From positions 62,001-126,000 of the forward strand of contig JAJQZP010000445.1 in assembly GCA_025403435.1 (NCBI GenBank): a DNA stretch of 64,000 nt. Reading direction: 5' to 3'. The notes beneath the pieces are model-generated. The model was not told where the DNA came from and searched no databases. It saw nothing but the letters and a program-made list of their open reading frames with translations. This document shows, one piece after another, positions 10,738 through 21,682 of this stretch. Made by a program: the position numbers and the translations under genes. This DNA is from Artocarpus heterophyllus. Taxonomy: Eukaryota > Streptophyta > Magnoliopsida > Rosales > Moraceae. Each line of letters starts with the position of its first letter. Position 1 is the stretch's first letter.

Positions 10738-12180
10738 AAACTATCGAATAAATATCTCCGCGAATCTTTTATTTTTGACCTGAGATTCTATAGGATAAAG
10801 TCTCAGTTTTAATTCAAATAACCTAACAGATAAGTTATCTGATCAAAACAACTTTATCTTGATAATCTCTAAGAAAATAAATGAATTCCCAATAATTCTA
10901 CAAGTTTATCTTGATCTAATTTATTCAAAATTAAATCAACCGATAAACAAACAAGAATTATCCGATCCCAATAATTCAACAAGTTTATCTTGAATCAATT
11001 TTATCACAAAAATTAATTCAACCGATAAACAGACATGAATTATCTGATTTTTTTAAATTTTAACCAATCTAATAAATCCGACATAAGTTACCAATTATTG
11101 GAAAAATATGTCGTATCATTACAGAATGTTGTGAGCTAGCAAAGGAGATCAAATGGACCAATATAGTTTAAGCTCCCGACAATTATGAAACCCAATATCT
11201 CATATATACATTTCATAATTATCAACTCCAACGCTACTCCACTAGAAGCTTGGAGCTGCACTCTTAAACTATATAGAATTACGAAGCCCGTATAGCTAAG
11301 TCTCCATGACATATCATAGTGTATCGTATTCCCATATGATTATCCATAATTGGTTTAAGAACAAGTTCTGTCTTACCTTCTCGATTATTTTTATCTTACG
11401 TTCCATTATCTCACCATCGAAAAACTTACCATCCATAGACAGTATACCACTCGGTTACACCTATGTATCTAAATGGTTAAGCACTTCAGTTTTTCAATTA
11501 TAGGATAACGCATATAGGAGGATATCATTACTCTTAAAGAGGAGCTATGGATTCCATATCTATGAATAACATGTCTACGCTATCAAGAGTCATGCCTCCA
11601 ATATACCGGCATGCATACTACTATTAAGATGTGGGTGTCACCCTTTGATACATTAAAAGACACAAGTCAAGACAACAGGCCCACTATTCATCTCAGGATT
11701 AAGATACAATACAAATGATTGTCTAAAGTGACTCGATTTACAGAGACAGAATTATTAATCCAAATTAATTCACTTTATGTCCCGATCCAACACATCGTCA
11801 CCTATGGCAACGTGCCAATGTTTCTATTCATGGAGTCTCACTCCGATGGTCAAGACAAAACATCTTCCAAAAGGGATATAGACAACATAACAATCTTTAC
11901 ATGAATAAAGCGCCCAACTTTATTCCCTCGATTGCGGATCTTATGATTTAGACCGTCACCTTAAGAATCATGTCTTCCGCATAATCTATCCATCATATGC
12001 CCAATTCTTAAGGTTTAGACCGACAGTCTCAGACTATTGTTTGCTTAACATACATTCAACAAATATGAACGTAAAGAGGACAAGATTTGGTATATGAACA
12101 ATAAATAAATTCTTTATTGATAAAAATGTCTCCAAAAACTTATTACATTTTTACTCCTTAGGGCATACATGTCTAATACA

Positions 12181-13930
12181 ATATATACATATATATATAT
12201 ATTTAACGAACATGTCCCAAAAACTGTCTTCTTTTTTTAAGTATAACTCATTATTTTTGGACAATATAATATTCAAATACCATAATAACATAAAGTTAAT
12301 TATAATGGTTGTTGTGGACAAAGTGATTGATTATATTCCAAAGCTCTAATGTACCATACCCAAGTGCCAAAGATTGCAAATTTTGAGAACTAACGGTGCA
12401 AAAATCCTTTTCTATTTTCAATGCAGTCTGTAGTTAAATCACCATCCTTATTAAGATTAAAAGAAAAATCCTTGCCTTAGGATATATGACTAATGGTCTA
12501 TTAGTTTGCAAACCATCCAAATTTAACCTCATATCAAACTAAACTTTACAATTACTTTGTTTTGCATATTAAACAGAGCCAAAAAAATTTTCCAGTGGGG
12601 CGTGGATTAAATAAAGTTTTTTAACTAAGATAAATTATTATTACTATTTTAATAAAGTTTAATTTAATTTTTAAAATTTATGATTCACAAAACTATGAAC
12701 TTATATAATATTATGTTTGAGTTGTTTATTTAGTACTTTAAAATTAAAATATAATATATTGTTTCGAAACCTTAAATTAAAATTATGGGTTCAAACCATG
12801 ATTTTTATAGTGTTTTTTGTTGCAAAATTTGAATTGCACAATGATTTTGGTTCAAACTTATAGTTTAAATCAAGGTTCCAAAACACCTAAAAATTCAAAA
12901 GATAAAATTCAGATACATAATTGAAAATTTTTTAAAAGTTTTAATATAAATATTGTAAAGAGTAAAATAAGAAGAAAAGTGTAAAAAAAAAAGTTAAAAT
13001 TGAGCTTACATCTTAAAAGAGCCACTTAAGCTAGTGAGAGTGGCTGCGCCCCACTGGGCATAACGTGGCTCCGCCACTCATGTTAAAGCAAGATGCTTGA
13101 ACTTCAAATACGACTTACGATGTGCCAAACAAAGTCCATGAACAAACTGTGAGGCCATAGTAGTTATTTGTTTCGTGAGGCCTGGAAAAAAAATTTTATA
13201 TTTTACTATATATTTATAATTGGTATCAACTTATAGAGAAACATCAAAGAATAATAGATGGGCAATAACATCTTCAACATAAAAGATTAATTTGGTATGC
13301 CTTTAAGTCTTCGTTACAACCTTACAAATAGGAAGATGGAATTATGAATTTCGTAAATGTCTAAACTACATCTTCAGAGGTAATGGTTAGAATTTCACCT
13401 CTGACTTTCCACCAAAATAAAAGGAAAACGAAGGATTAACTTGTACAAAAAATATTTATAGAACACTTACTAGCCATGTACTACTATTCCACACCAAGCA
13501 CCCAATTTAATACAAAACAAAATAATATCAAAATAAAAACCTAGATTAAAAAAAGTCTAACAAAAATACAACGTCCTAACCATGAAATAATAAATCCCAA
13601 CATAAAAAACACCATTTTACTTCTACTTACTAGTTTTTGCTGATTTATGAGAACTGTTTTCCTGCCTACTCCATGAAGTAGCTAAAATTTTCCCCACATA
13701 ATTTTTTTCCTTTCACTATTGTTTAAAAACAACATGAATTGCTCTTGATTAAATAGTTGCCATTATATAGCAAGTATCTCCAATGCGAATCATTTTTTAA
13801 TATTCTTTGTTGATTTATTGATGAAAGGAATTAATTTTATGAAGTAAAACATTGGCGTATATACATTCAACTGCTTGGGCCGGAGTCACTCAGGAACAAG
13901 GGTTCTAATTTTTTTTCTTTTAATTTTGTA
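12181..13930. other. AT-rich non-coding region with a hAT-like end
   Basis: No gene recognised. At about 13040-13077 a sequence ending GTGGCTCCGCCACTC, together with GCGCCCCACTGGGC just inside it, resembles the termini of plant hAT relics. CAGTGGGGCG at about 12592 could be related. No transposase or clear 8-bp duplication was seen, so this is only suggestive. Confidence 0.3.
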
Positions 13931-15530
13931 GGGTTATTAATACTAATAGCTCTTAAACTTTAAGGCCCCTCTCTTTTTGCTTCCTGAAATTTAAAAATCA
14001 CAACTTTACCTTCCAAACTTTCAAAACTCTTAACTTTGTCCTCTGAATTTTAAAAATCACAATTTTGCCATTGAACTTTCATAGCTCCTCATTTTGTCTC
14101 ATAAATTTCTAATTTTCTTTTCAAATAGACATAATTAAGCGAACATGATTTACATATGGGTCACTTGTAATGGCCAAAATAAGATTTTATTGCTCCTAAG
14201 TTTTATTTCACGTTTACACTCTCACTTGACGCCTTTATTTTTTATCTGATCTTCCATTTAGGAAGGGTTTTCTTGGACACTTCTTCTCATTTTTAATGTG
14301 TAACTCATTTAATAAATCGATGTCTTTCACTGATATCTTACTTTGAACACAAAAGAAGATGAGTTACGAACTAAAGATGAGAAGATATTAGCAAACAATA
14401 TTGAGACAAAAATGTGCATATAGATCCTTCTTAAATGATAGCAGACAAATAATGTTAAATGATAGTGTGAATGTGAAACAGAACTTGAGAGTGATAAAAT
14501 GTCATTTTTGCCTTTATAGGTGACCTATCTGTAAATCATGTGGGCTTAATTACGTCTATTCGAATGGAAAATTGAAAAATAGGAGATAAAATGAGGGTCT
14601 TTAAAACTTTAAGGGAAAAATGATGATTTTGAAAATTCAGGAAGTAAAATGAAGACTTTTGAAAATTTAGGGTGGAAAGTGGTGATTTTTAAAATTCATG
14701 GGCAAAGTAAGAAAGACTTTAAACTAATAGCCCCTAAAATTTAAGGTCCCCCTTTTTTTGCCCCTTGAACTTTAAAAATCACAAGTTTACCCTCTAAACT
14801 TTCAAAACTCCTTACTTCAACCCTGAATTTAAAAAATCATAATTTTGCCCTTGTACTTTTTAAGCTCTTTATTTTGTCTCCTAAATTTTCGATTTCTCTT
14901 CAAATAGACATAATTAAGTTCACGTCATTCACACATGGGTCACCCATAATGACAAAAATGAGATTTTATCACTTTTAAGTTTTGTTTCACGTTTACACTC
15001 TCACTTGACGCCTTTGGTTTTTATATGATCTTCCATTTAGGAAAAGTTTGTTAGGACATTTCTTCTCATATTTAATGCATAACTCATTTAATAAGTCAAT
15101 ATTGTTCACTAATATCTGAATTTAAACACTAAAGAAAATGAGTTACGGATTAAAGATAAGAAAATATCGGTGAATAGTATCGAGAAAAAATGTGCATACA
15201 TATCCTTTCTTAAATGAGAGCAAACAAAAAAAAAGTTAAATAATAGTGTGAACGTAAAACAAAATCTAAGAGTGATAAAATGTCATTTCTGTCTTTATAG
15301 TTGACCTATGTGTAAATCATGTGGCTTAATTACGTCTATTTGAATGGAAAATGGAAAAATTGAAGACAAAATAAGGAGCTTTAAAAGTTTAAGAGTAAAA
15401 TAGTGATCTTTAAAATTCAGGAGGCAAAGTGAAGAGTTTTGAAAATTCAGAGTGTAAAGTAGTGATTTTTAAAATTCAAAAGCAAAGTAAAAAAGACTTT
15501 AAAATAGAGTCATTAGCGTTAATAATCTTA
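13931..15530. mobile_element. Two tandem foldback (MULE-like) inverted-repeat elements
   Basis: Each of two consecutive units (about 13931-14720 and 14718-15530) is an imperfect palindrome. The left arm (ACTTTAAGGCCCC..., CACAACTTTACC..., GACATAATTAAG..., TTTACACTCTCACTTGACG) returns as its reverse complement in the right arm (..AATTACGTCTATT.., ..GGTGATTTTTAAAATTCA..). Arms are about 350 bases with a short centre. The outer edges also mirror each other (TTATTAATACTAAT and ATTAGCGTTAATAA). No coding sequence is present. Such structures fit non-autonomous foldback or Mutator-like elements. Confidence 0.65.
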
Positions 15531-15563
15531 ATAAAAACTTGCTAAAACAATTTCATAGGCTCG

Positions 15564-15662
15564 TGGCTTGGCTTGGCTTGGCTACTTACAAAAAAAAAGG
15601 GAACAAAAATAAATTCGTAACTTGGCTTGGCTGCTTGGAAAAAAAAGGGAACAAAAATAAAA
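15564..15662. repeat. Short tandem duplication upstream of the gene
   Basis: GGCTTGGCTTGGCT, then an A run and GGGAACAAAAATAAA, occurs twice in a row (about 53 bases each). No function is evident. Confidence 0.6.
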
Positions 15663-15967
15663 GGAAAAGAGAAATGATAAACGGTCAGCAGCACTGACTG
15701 TCTTCCCTAGTGCCAGGTTTCACACTTGTTTGCTAGACACGAAAGCAAAAACTGCCAAAGTTGAGATGAATTGACACGTGTAAAGACTCCCCAACCTCCA
15801 AAACTCTCTTCCCATTTGAACATTATTTGACAGTAATTACAAAACCAAACGCCCATCGGTGTACTTGTGTCTTTTCTTTCCTTGTTTTTCTGTGCTTCTA
15901 CTTTCCAAAAGTAGAACCTAAAAAGCACGAGAAACACAAGATAGAGAGCAATTCGGAAACTGCGATT

Positions 15968-16423
15968 ATGGAGAAGGCGTTTCTTGGGGTGCAAAAGAAA
16001 AGAAAGCCCAATAAGCATAACACGAAGAAGTATTTGCTAAACAAAGTCTTGGACTATCTCAAATCCGACTGTTACTTGTTTGCTCCTCTGACTCCTGCTT
16101 CTTCTTCTTCACACCCTGATTTTCATTCTCTCAAGGGTATTTAGGCTTTTTCTTCACGTTTTTATTTTCTTGGATTACATTTTATATATGTGGGTAAACT
16201 GGGTTTTAAACATTTGTTATTTGTGTTAACTACAGTTGAGATAAAAGAAAGAGTTAAAAAGAAGAAGAAAAAGTTGGTGAAGAAGGTTGGGGATTATCTA
16301 ATGTCTGATTATTCCATGTATGCTGCTTTTGTTGTTCCCCTTGATGGAGTTTATGTGTCTTCACATGATTCGTTGCACGTGGACCTAGACAGGTTTTCTT
16401 CTCATACTAAGACTGCAGCTTAG
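15968..16423 (+). CDS. Truncated product of the split gene, with LTR-encoded tail
   Basis: Joining 15968-16136 to 16236-16423 gives an open frame of about 118 residues. The first 90 or so are host sequence: MEKAFLGVQKKRKPNK, a Lys-rich link (KERVKKKKKKLVKK) and the two DYLxSD motifs. The last 27 or so (from DGVYVSSHDSLHV to the stop) are read from the Copia B 5' LTR. If transcribed, it would be a basic protein lacking its normal C-terminus. The Met was chosen because it follows a leader-like A-rich stretch; the frame is open upstream to 15827 with an earlier Met that would add 47 residues. Confidence 0.4.
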
Positions 16424-16901
16424 TTTAAGTTTGAGTCACTTTGGTCTTATTAAGTTTGAATCTAGTTATGAGTATTATTAGTATAAATAGACGTATGGGT
16501 ATTATTGAGAGTATTCATCAGAATGCTTTCTGAATATTCCTGCTAAGAATTAGAAAAAGAGAATTTAGAAAGAAAGAATTTGTTGGGAAATTTTTTTAGG
16601 ACATTGTACTTAAAAAATGGGTGTGTTTGTTTCTTAAGAAAGTGTAAGAAATTGAGTTACACATCTGTAATATACTGAGAGCCTGATATTCTTTCTCTAA
16701 GGTGTAATTAGAACGCTATATTGGATTAGACTGGAGGCTTATAACCTCTGCCTTAGATATAGGATTGTTTGCAATCTGAACCAAGAAAATTCATGACTCT
16801 GTTCTTTTTCTTGTTTCTATTTTCCTTGAATTTCTACTGGTTTGTTTCTGGTGGTCTTGTTCTTGGATTTTGTAGAGTTGTTTTTGGCATAAATCCTAAC
16901 A
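16342..16901 (+). repeat. 5' LTR of Copia B
   Basis: Starts TGATGGAG and ends CCTAACA, next to the PBS. It aligns with 21088-21652 and lacks CTTAT present near the start of that copy. It contains a TATA box and supplies the early stop of the host gene. Confidence 0.85.
16482..16490 (+). promoter_or_regulatory. TATA box of Copia B 5' LTR
   Basis: TATAAATAG, about 140 bases into the LTR, conserved in the 3' LTR at about 21233-21241. The position suits a U3 promoter. The 3' LTR copy points towards exon 3 of the host gene. Confidence 0.6.
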
Positions 16902-16904
16902 AAT

Positions 16905-16916
16905 TGGTATCAGAGC
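16905..16916 (+). other. Primer binding site of Copia B (tRNA-iMet)
   Basis: TGGTATCAGAGC, a full match to the usual initiator tRNA-Met complement, three bases after the LTR end. Confidence 0.85.
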
Positions 16917-16993
16917 TTGGTTCCATCGATCAATTTCTTGATTTAGGGTAACAAATCTCCTTCAACCTCTGCAAGAGTTTGGAATAGATTAAG

Positions 16994-17748
16994 AATGACA
17001 ACCCTGATGACCTAAAGTTTGACATTGAGAAGTTTAATGGCAAAAAAGATTTTAATCTTTGGAGAGAAAAGATGATGGCTCATCTTGGAAATTTTGGTCT
17101 TGATGAGGTGGTTAAGGGAGAACCAAATATGTCTACCTCTCTTGAAGCAAAAGAGAAACAAGAAATTCTTAAAAAGGCTCCGAACGCAATTATCCTAAGT
17201 TTAAGTGATCAAATTATGAGAAAAGTGGTTAAAGAAAAAATAGTTGCTGCGATGTGGGAAAAATTAGAGCAATTATATAGACTGAAGCTCTTCCCAACCG
17301 GATCTATTTCAAACAAAAGTTCTATAGTTTTTGAATGGATGATTCTAAATCCATGGAAGAAAACGTTGACGACTTCACCAAATTGGTCATTGATCTTGAA
17401 GGTTTGGAAGTCAAGATTGACGATGAAGACCAAGCGATTTTCTTACTGAATTCTCCCCTAAGCAATATGATCAACTTCACGACACATTGAAGTATGGTAT
17501 GGAGGTCTTAACTCTTGATGAAGTTCTAAGTTCAGCCTTTTCAAAGGAATTGGATCTGAAAGCAAATGGGAAACGGTCAAAATCCAATGGAAAGGCCCTT
17601 AATGTTTGGGCAAGATTAGAAAAGAGAGACTTTCGACCCAAGAATCGGTCGAAGTCCATATCAAAATCAAGGGGAAGACAGACATACTGGTACTGTCACA
17701 AGGCAGGACACCTCAGGTGAAATTGTCCCTCAAGAAAACGGGATTCTG
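16994..17748 (+). pseudogene. Copia B gag, frameshifted
   Basis: The capsid start is readable (KFDIEKFNGKKDFNLWREKM, then MMAHLGNFGLDEV), as in UBN2-type copia gag. The frame shifts near 17290, and a later frame contains MEENVDDFTKLVIDLEGLEV. The zinc knuckle near 17690-17740 reads YWYCHKAGHLR, then a stop, then NC, so the first Cys and the continuity are lost. Capsid and RNA binding are family roles. Confidence 0.75.
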
Positions 17749-17819
17749 GAAAGCCAGATAATTCCAACAATGAAGATTTTGCTAATTTTTCTAATGGCTA
17801 TGATAGTGGAGATGTCTTA

Positions 17820-18020
17820 ATGGTTTCAAGTAATAATCCAAGGAATGAGTGGATTATGGACTCCGGTTGTACTTTCCATATGACTCCAAGGAAAGATTGG
17901 CTTTTTAATTATAAAGAGATAGAAGGGGGCAAGGTCTTTATGGGGAGTAATGTTTCTTGTGAAGTAAAGGGTATTGGATCTGTTAAGATCAAGATGTGGC
18001 CAGCTCAATTAAAACGTTGA
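17820..18020 (+). pseudogene. Copia B aspartic protease fragment
   Basis: EWIMDSGCTFHMTPRKDWL carries the DSG catalytic loop of copia proteases (usually DSGAT or DSGCT), followed by VFMGSNVSCEVKGIGSVKI. It ends at a frame break at 18020. Protease processes the gag-pol polyprotein in the intact family. Confidence 0.75.
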
Positions 18021-18115
18021 AGGAAGTAAGGTATATACCTAAGTTGAAGAGAGACCTTATTTCCTTGGGAATGTTGGACTCACATGGATGTTCGTAGAAG
18101 TCTCAAGGTGGAGTT

Positions 18116-19099
18116 TTGAAGGTGCTAAAGTGTATAATGGTGGTCATGAAAGGTGTTCTAGAGAATGGGTTATATGTGTTACAAGGATCTACAATGACAG
18201 GAGAGGTTACTATTTCATCAGATAATGATAATCAAACAGTCCTTTGGCATAAAAGACTAGGACACATGAGTATGAAGGCTTTGCAAGAGTTATGTAAATA
18301 GGGCTTATTAGGTGTTAACAAACTTGATGATCTTGGGTTCTATGAGAACTGTGTTATGAGAAAGTCTCATCATTTGAAGTTTAACAAAGCACTGCACTGA
18401 ACCAAGGCCACCCTAGACTATATACATTCTGACCTCTGGGGATCACCACAAGTACCCTTATCTTTGTCTAATTGCCAATATTTTATTTCTTTTATAAATG
18501 ATTACTCTAGGAAAACTTGGATCTACTTCATTAAGACTAAGATTGAAAAATTCCTAGAATGGAAGTCCTTGATAGAAAATTAGGTTGGTAGAAAAATTAA
18601 GAGGCTCGGGACAGATAATAGTCTAGAGTTTTGTAATGATGAGTTTGATAAATACTGTGCTGAAAAAGGTATTGCGAGACATCGCACTTGTACATCTACC
18701 CCACAACAGAATCTTCTAGCTGAACGAATGAATAGAACAATTATGAACAAGATTAGGTGCACGCTCTTAGATTCTGATCTGCCATAGTCATTTTGGGCAG
18801 AGGCTGCTACCACTGCTTGTTACGTAATTAATAGGTCTCCTCGTTATGCATTAGGATTCAAAGTTTCAAAAGAAATATTGTCTGGTGTATGTTCTAAATA
18901 TAATCATTTGAGGCCTTTTGGATGCATAGCATATGTTCACACTAGTCAAGGAAAACTCAATCCTAGAGCCAAGAAGGTTATTTTCTTATGTTATCCTATT
19001 GGGGTAAAAGGATATAGAGTTTGGCTATTGGATGACAAAAGATGTATAATAAGTAGAGATGTTATTTCAATGAATCTGTCTTTACAAAGACTAACATAA
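18116..19099 (+). pseudogene. Copia B integrase, broken
   Basis: The zinc-binding pre-integrase part reads LWHKRLGHMSMKALQEL. The catalytic core follows with DYIHSDLWGSP (first Asp kept), FINDYSRKTWIYFIKTK, then RLGTDNSLEF (second Asp kept; Gly-Gly of the usual DNGGEF changed) and PQQNLLAERMNRT (Glu kept). In-frame stops lie near 18299, 18580 and 18786. The C-terminal part (RPFGCIAYVH, VIFLCYPIGVKGYRVW) ends near 19099. Confidence 0.8.
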
Positions 19100-19598
19100 A
19101 ACTAACATACAAGTTGAGATAGGCAACAGAGGGTCGGACACACAAGTCTCAAGTGACTCTCAATTCTCACACCTGGAAGTTGAAATAGTCAATACTTCTT
19201 CTCACGAAGCTGAGATTAACACTAAAGAAACTCAAGTACCCAATTAAGGTGGAGCCATCACCCAACCTGAAGAAGAATCTACACAAGGAGATACAAATAC
19301 TGAAGATCCTGTAGGTGGTTATGGTGACTTGAGAAATTATGCCTTGTCAAGAAATAGAACCAGAAGAAATATCAAGCCTCCTGACAGATTTGCTCAAGCA
19401 GACTTAATTGCTTATGCACTATCTGCTGCTAATTCTATAGCGTTGTTAGAACCAAGATCCTTCACAGAAGCTAAAGAAAGTCCTGAATGGAAGAATTGGC
19501 ACAAAGCTATGACTGACGAGACTGACTCATTAAAGAAAAATAGCACCTAGGTTCTAGTTGATAAGCCTAGTGGTCAAAGAGTTATAGGTTGTAAACGG
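19100..19598 (+). pseudogene. Copia B linker between integrase and reverse transcriptase
   Basis: Low-conservation linker with the RNRTRRNIKPPDRF and SFTEAKESPEWKNWHKAM motifs that precede copia polymerases. It is broken by stops near 19244 and 19548. Confidence 0.7.
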
Positions 19599-21017
19599 AT
19601 GTTAAAGAAAAAACCTGGCATACCTGGAATTGAAGAGCCCAGATTTAAAGCTAGGCTTGTGGCAAAGGGATTCTCACAAATTGAAGGTCTGGATTATCAT
19701 GAAGTGTTCTCTCCCGTTGTCAAGCACACTTCAATAAGAGTTCTTGTGGCAGTTACAGCAATGAAGGATCTAGAACTAGAACAAATGGATGTTAAAACAA
19801 CTTTCTTACATGGAAACTTAGAAGAGAAAATTTTTATGACACAACCAGAAGGCTTTGAAATTGGAGATCCTAACACAAAAGTGTGCCTGCTGAAAAGATC
19901 CCTGTATGGACTCAAACAATCTCCTCGACAATGGTATAAGAGATTTGATGAGTTCATGTTAAAACACGGATACAATAGAAGCAAACATGATAATTGTGTT
20001 TATTATGCTCAACTGGAAGATCATTCATTCATTTATCTTCTAATATATGTGGATGACATGCTTATAGCATGCAAAGATAAGACTGAAATTCAAAAATTGA
20101 AGAATCTGCTAAATGCTGAATTTGAGATGAAAGATCTTAGACTAGCTAGGAAAATCTTGGGAATGGATATTTTTAGAGACAGGGCTAAAGGAAAGCTTAC
20201 AATTAGTCAGCAAGGTTACTTAGAGAAAGTGGTTAGTCAGTTTGGTATGAATACTTCCAAATCTATCAACACACCTATAGGTGCTCATTTCAAATTGATA
20301 GCCGTAAGTGACAAGGATGCTAAAATGGAGGCAGCTAAGATGAGTAAAGTGCCTTATTCAAGTGCAGTGGGTTCAATGATGTATGCAATGGTGAGCGCAA
20401 GACCTGACATGGCCTATAGAATTGGCCTACTTAGTAGATTTATAAGCAGGCCTGGTGAAATTCATTGGCAAGCTGTCAAATGGTTACTTAGATATTTAAA
20501 TGGATCATCAAATGTTTGTTTGGTCTATGACAATGCTAGTACCTCGGGAGAATTAATTGGTTACTGTGACTCAGATTTTGCTGGAGACTTAGACAAAAGA
20601 AGGTCAGTATCTGGTTATGTCTTTACTATGGGAGGCAATACTGTGAGCTGGAAATCTAGTCTTCAACAAGTTGTTGCTTTATCATCCACTGAAGCTAAGT
20701 ATGTGGCACTTACAAAGGTAGTTAAAGAAGCTCTCTGGTTGAAGGGCTTTGTAAGTGAGTTAGGGTTGGTGCAAAACTTAGCTGTGATTCATTGTGACTC
20801 ACAAAGTGCCATCTATTTAACCATGAATAGCTTGTTTCATGAGAGAACAAAACATATCAATGTAAGATTGCACTTTGTTAAAGATATTATTGATAGAGGT
20901 TTGGTGAAAATCCAGAAAATCTCAACAGAAGTAAATCCTACTGATATGCTTACCAAAGTAATTCTAATCAGCAAGTTCAGAGAAGCATTGAGCTTGCTGA
21001 AATTAATCCAGCCTTAG
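19599..21017 (+). CDS. Copia B reverse transcriptase and RNase H
   Basis: An open frame of 472 codons. The polymerase begins near residue 15 (FKARLVAKGFSQIEGLDYHE), with MDVKTTFLHG near 63-72 (first catalytic Asp) and LIYVDDMLIAC near 148-158 (YVDD box). RNase H starts near 320 with GYCDSDFAGDLDKRRSVSGY, with STEAKYVAL near 363 and HCDSQSAIYL after it. It ends normally with NPTDMLTK and a short tail. The first Met is internal to the ancestral polyprotein; an upstream stop separates it from integrase, so it is an isolated domain rather than a working polyprotein. The catalytic residues visible here are intact. Confidence 0.85.
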   Translation: MLKKKPGIPGIEEPRFKARLVAKGFSQIEGLDYHEVFSPVVKHTSIRVLVAVTAMKDLELEQMDVKTTFLHGNLEEKIFMTQPEGFEIGDPNTKVCLLKRSLYGLKQSPRQWYKRFDEFMLKHGYNRSKHDNCVYYAQLEDHSFIYLLIYVDDMLIACKDKTEIQKLKNLLNAEFEMKDLRLARKILGMDIFRDRAKGKLTISQQGYLEKVVSQFGMNTSKSINTPIGAHFKLIAVSDKDAKMEAAKMSKVPYSSAVGSMMYAMVSARPDMAYRIGLLSRFISRPGEIHWQAVKWLLRYLNGSSNVCLVYDNASTSGELIGYCDSDFAGDLDKRRSVSGYVFTMGGNTVSWKSSLQQVVALSSTEAKYVALTKVVKEALWLKGFVSELGLVQNLAVIHCDSQSAIYLTMNSLFHERTKHINVRLHFVKDIIDRGLVKIQKISTEVNPTDMLTKVILISKFREALSLLKLIQP

Positions 21018-21087
21018 CACGCTTGAAGTCAGAGGTTCTCTAGTCCATGATTAACAATGCTTATCATCTGGAGCCAAGGTTAAGAGC

Positions 21088-21652
21088 TATTGGAGCTTAT
21101 CTTATGTGTCTCCACATGATTCGTTGCATGTGGACCTAGACAGGTTTCCTTCTCATACTAGGACTGCAGCTTAGTTTGAGTTTGAGTCAATTTGGTCTTA
21201 TTAGGTTTGACTCTAGTTATGAGTATTATTAGTATAAATAGGCATTTGGGTATTATTGAGAGTATTCATCAGAATACTTCCTAAATATTCCTGCTAAGAG
21301 TTAGAGAAAGAGAGCTTAGAAAGAAAGAATTTGTTGAGAAAATTCTTTGAGGCTTTGTATTGAAAAAAAGGGGTGTGTTTGTTTCTTGAGAAAGTGTGAG
21401 AAACTGAGTTACACATCTGTAATGTACTGAAAGCCTAATATTCTTTCTCTGAGATATAATTAGAATGCTATATTGGATTGGACTGGAGGCTTATAGCATT
21501 TGCCTCGGATGTAAGATTGTTTGCAATCTGAACTAAGAAAATTCGTGACTGTTTTTTTTCTTGTTTCTGTTTTCTTTTAATTTTCTACTAATTTGTTTCT
21601 GGTGGTCTTGTTCTTGGATTTTGTAGGGTTGTTTTTGGCATAAATCCTAACA
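21088..21652 (+). repeat. 3' LTR of Copia B
   Basis: Starts TATTGGAG (the TG changed to TA) and ends CCTAACA, followed by CTCCT and host exon sequence. Many single-base differences from the 5' LTR indicate an insertion of some age. Confidence 0.85.
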
Positions 21653-21682
21653 CTCCTAAATCATTGCACGTTCCAACAAAAG

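Larger units (their letters stand above)
2610..12180 (-). mobile_element. Copia A: full-length but defective Ty1/copia retrotransposon
   Basis: Two direct repeats of about 2.03 and 2.10 kb (TGTTG...CA) flank a 5.4 kb interior. On the minus strand the order is 5' LTR, tRNA-iMet-like PBS, long leader, gag, protease, integrase, reverse transcriptase, RNase H, PPT, 3' LTR. Integrase ahead of reverse transcriptase defines Ty1/copia. Every coding region is interrupted by frameshifts or stops, and the LTRs have diverged by many substitutions. No 5-bp target duplication is recognisable (CAAAA on the left, ATATA on the right). The element is therefore an old insertion. Confidence 0.9.
10084..12180 (-). 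repeat. 5' LTR of Copia A
   Basis: Begins TGTTGG next to the PBS and ends ...TACA. It is the direct-repeat partner of 2610-4642. Short ORFs in it (near 11306 and 11719) also occur in the other LTR and are not genes. Confidence 0.9.
16342..21652 (+). mobile_element. Copia B: defective Ty1/copia retrotransposon in a gene
   Basis: Direct repeats of about 560 and 565 bases flank a 4.2 kb interior with tRNA-iMet PBS, gag, protease, integrase, reverse transcriptase and RNase H in copia order on the plus strand. The flanks give a 5-bp target duplication with one mismatch (CCCCT at 16337-16341, CTCCT at 21653-21657). Gag and integrase are broken by several stops and frameshifts, while the polymerase/RNase H frame is still long (472 codons). 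It differs from Copia A in LTR length and sequence, so it is a separate family. Confidence 0.9.

Noticed and set aside
10582..10812. ORF with repeated DQDDRQ
   Set aside because: It translates the 21-bp LTR array; the other LTR lacks it.
11306..11904. Small ORFs repeated at 3770-3967 and 4183-4368
   Set aside because: They are parts of the Copia A LTRs and recur only because the LTRs are direct repeats.
13040..13077. Complete hAT element at 12592-13077
   Set aside because: One end looks hAT-like, but the other does not mirror it and no 8-bp target duplication was found.
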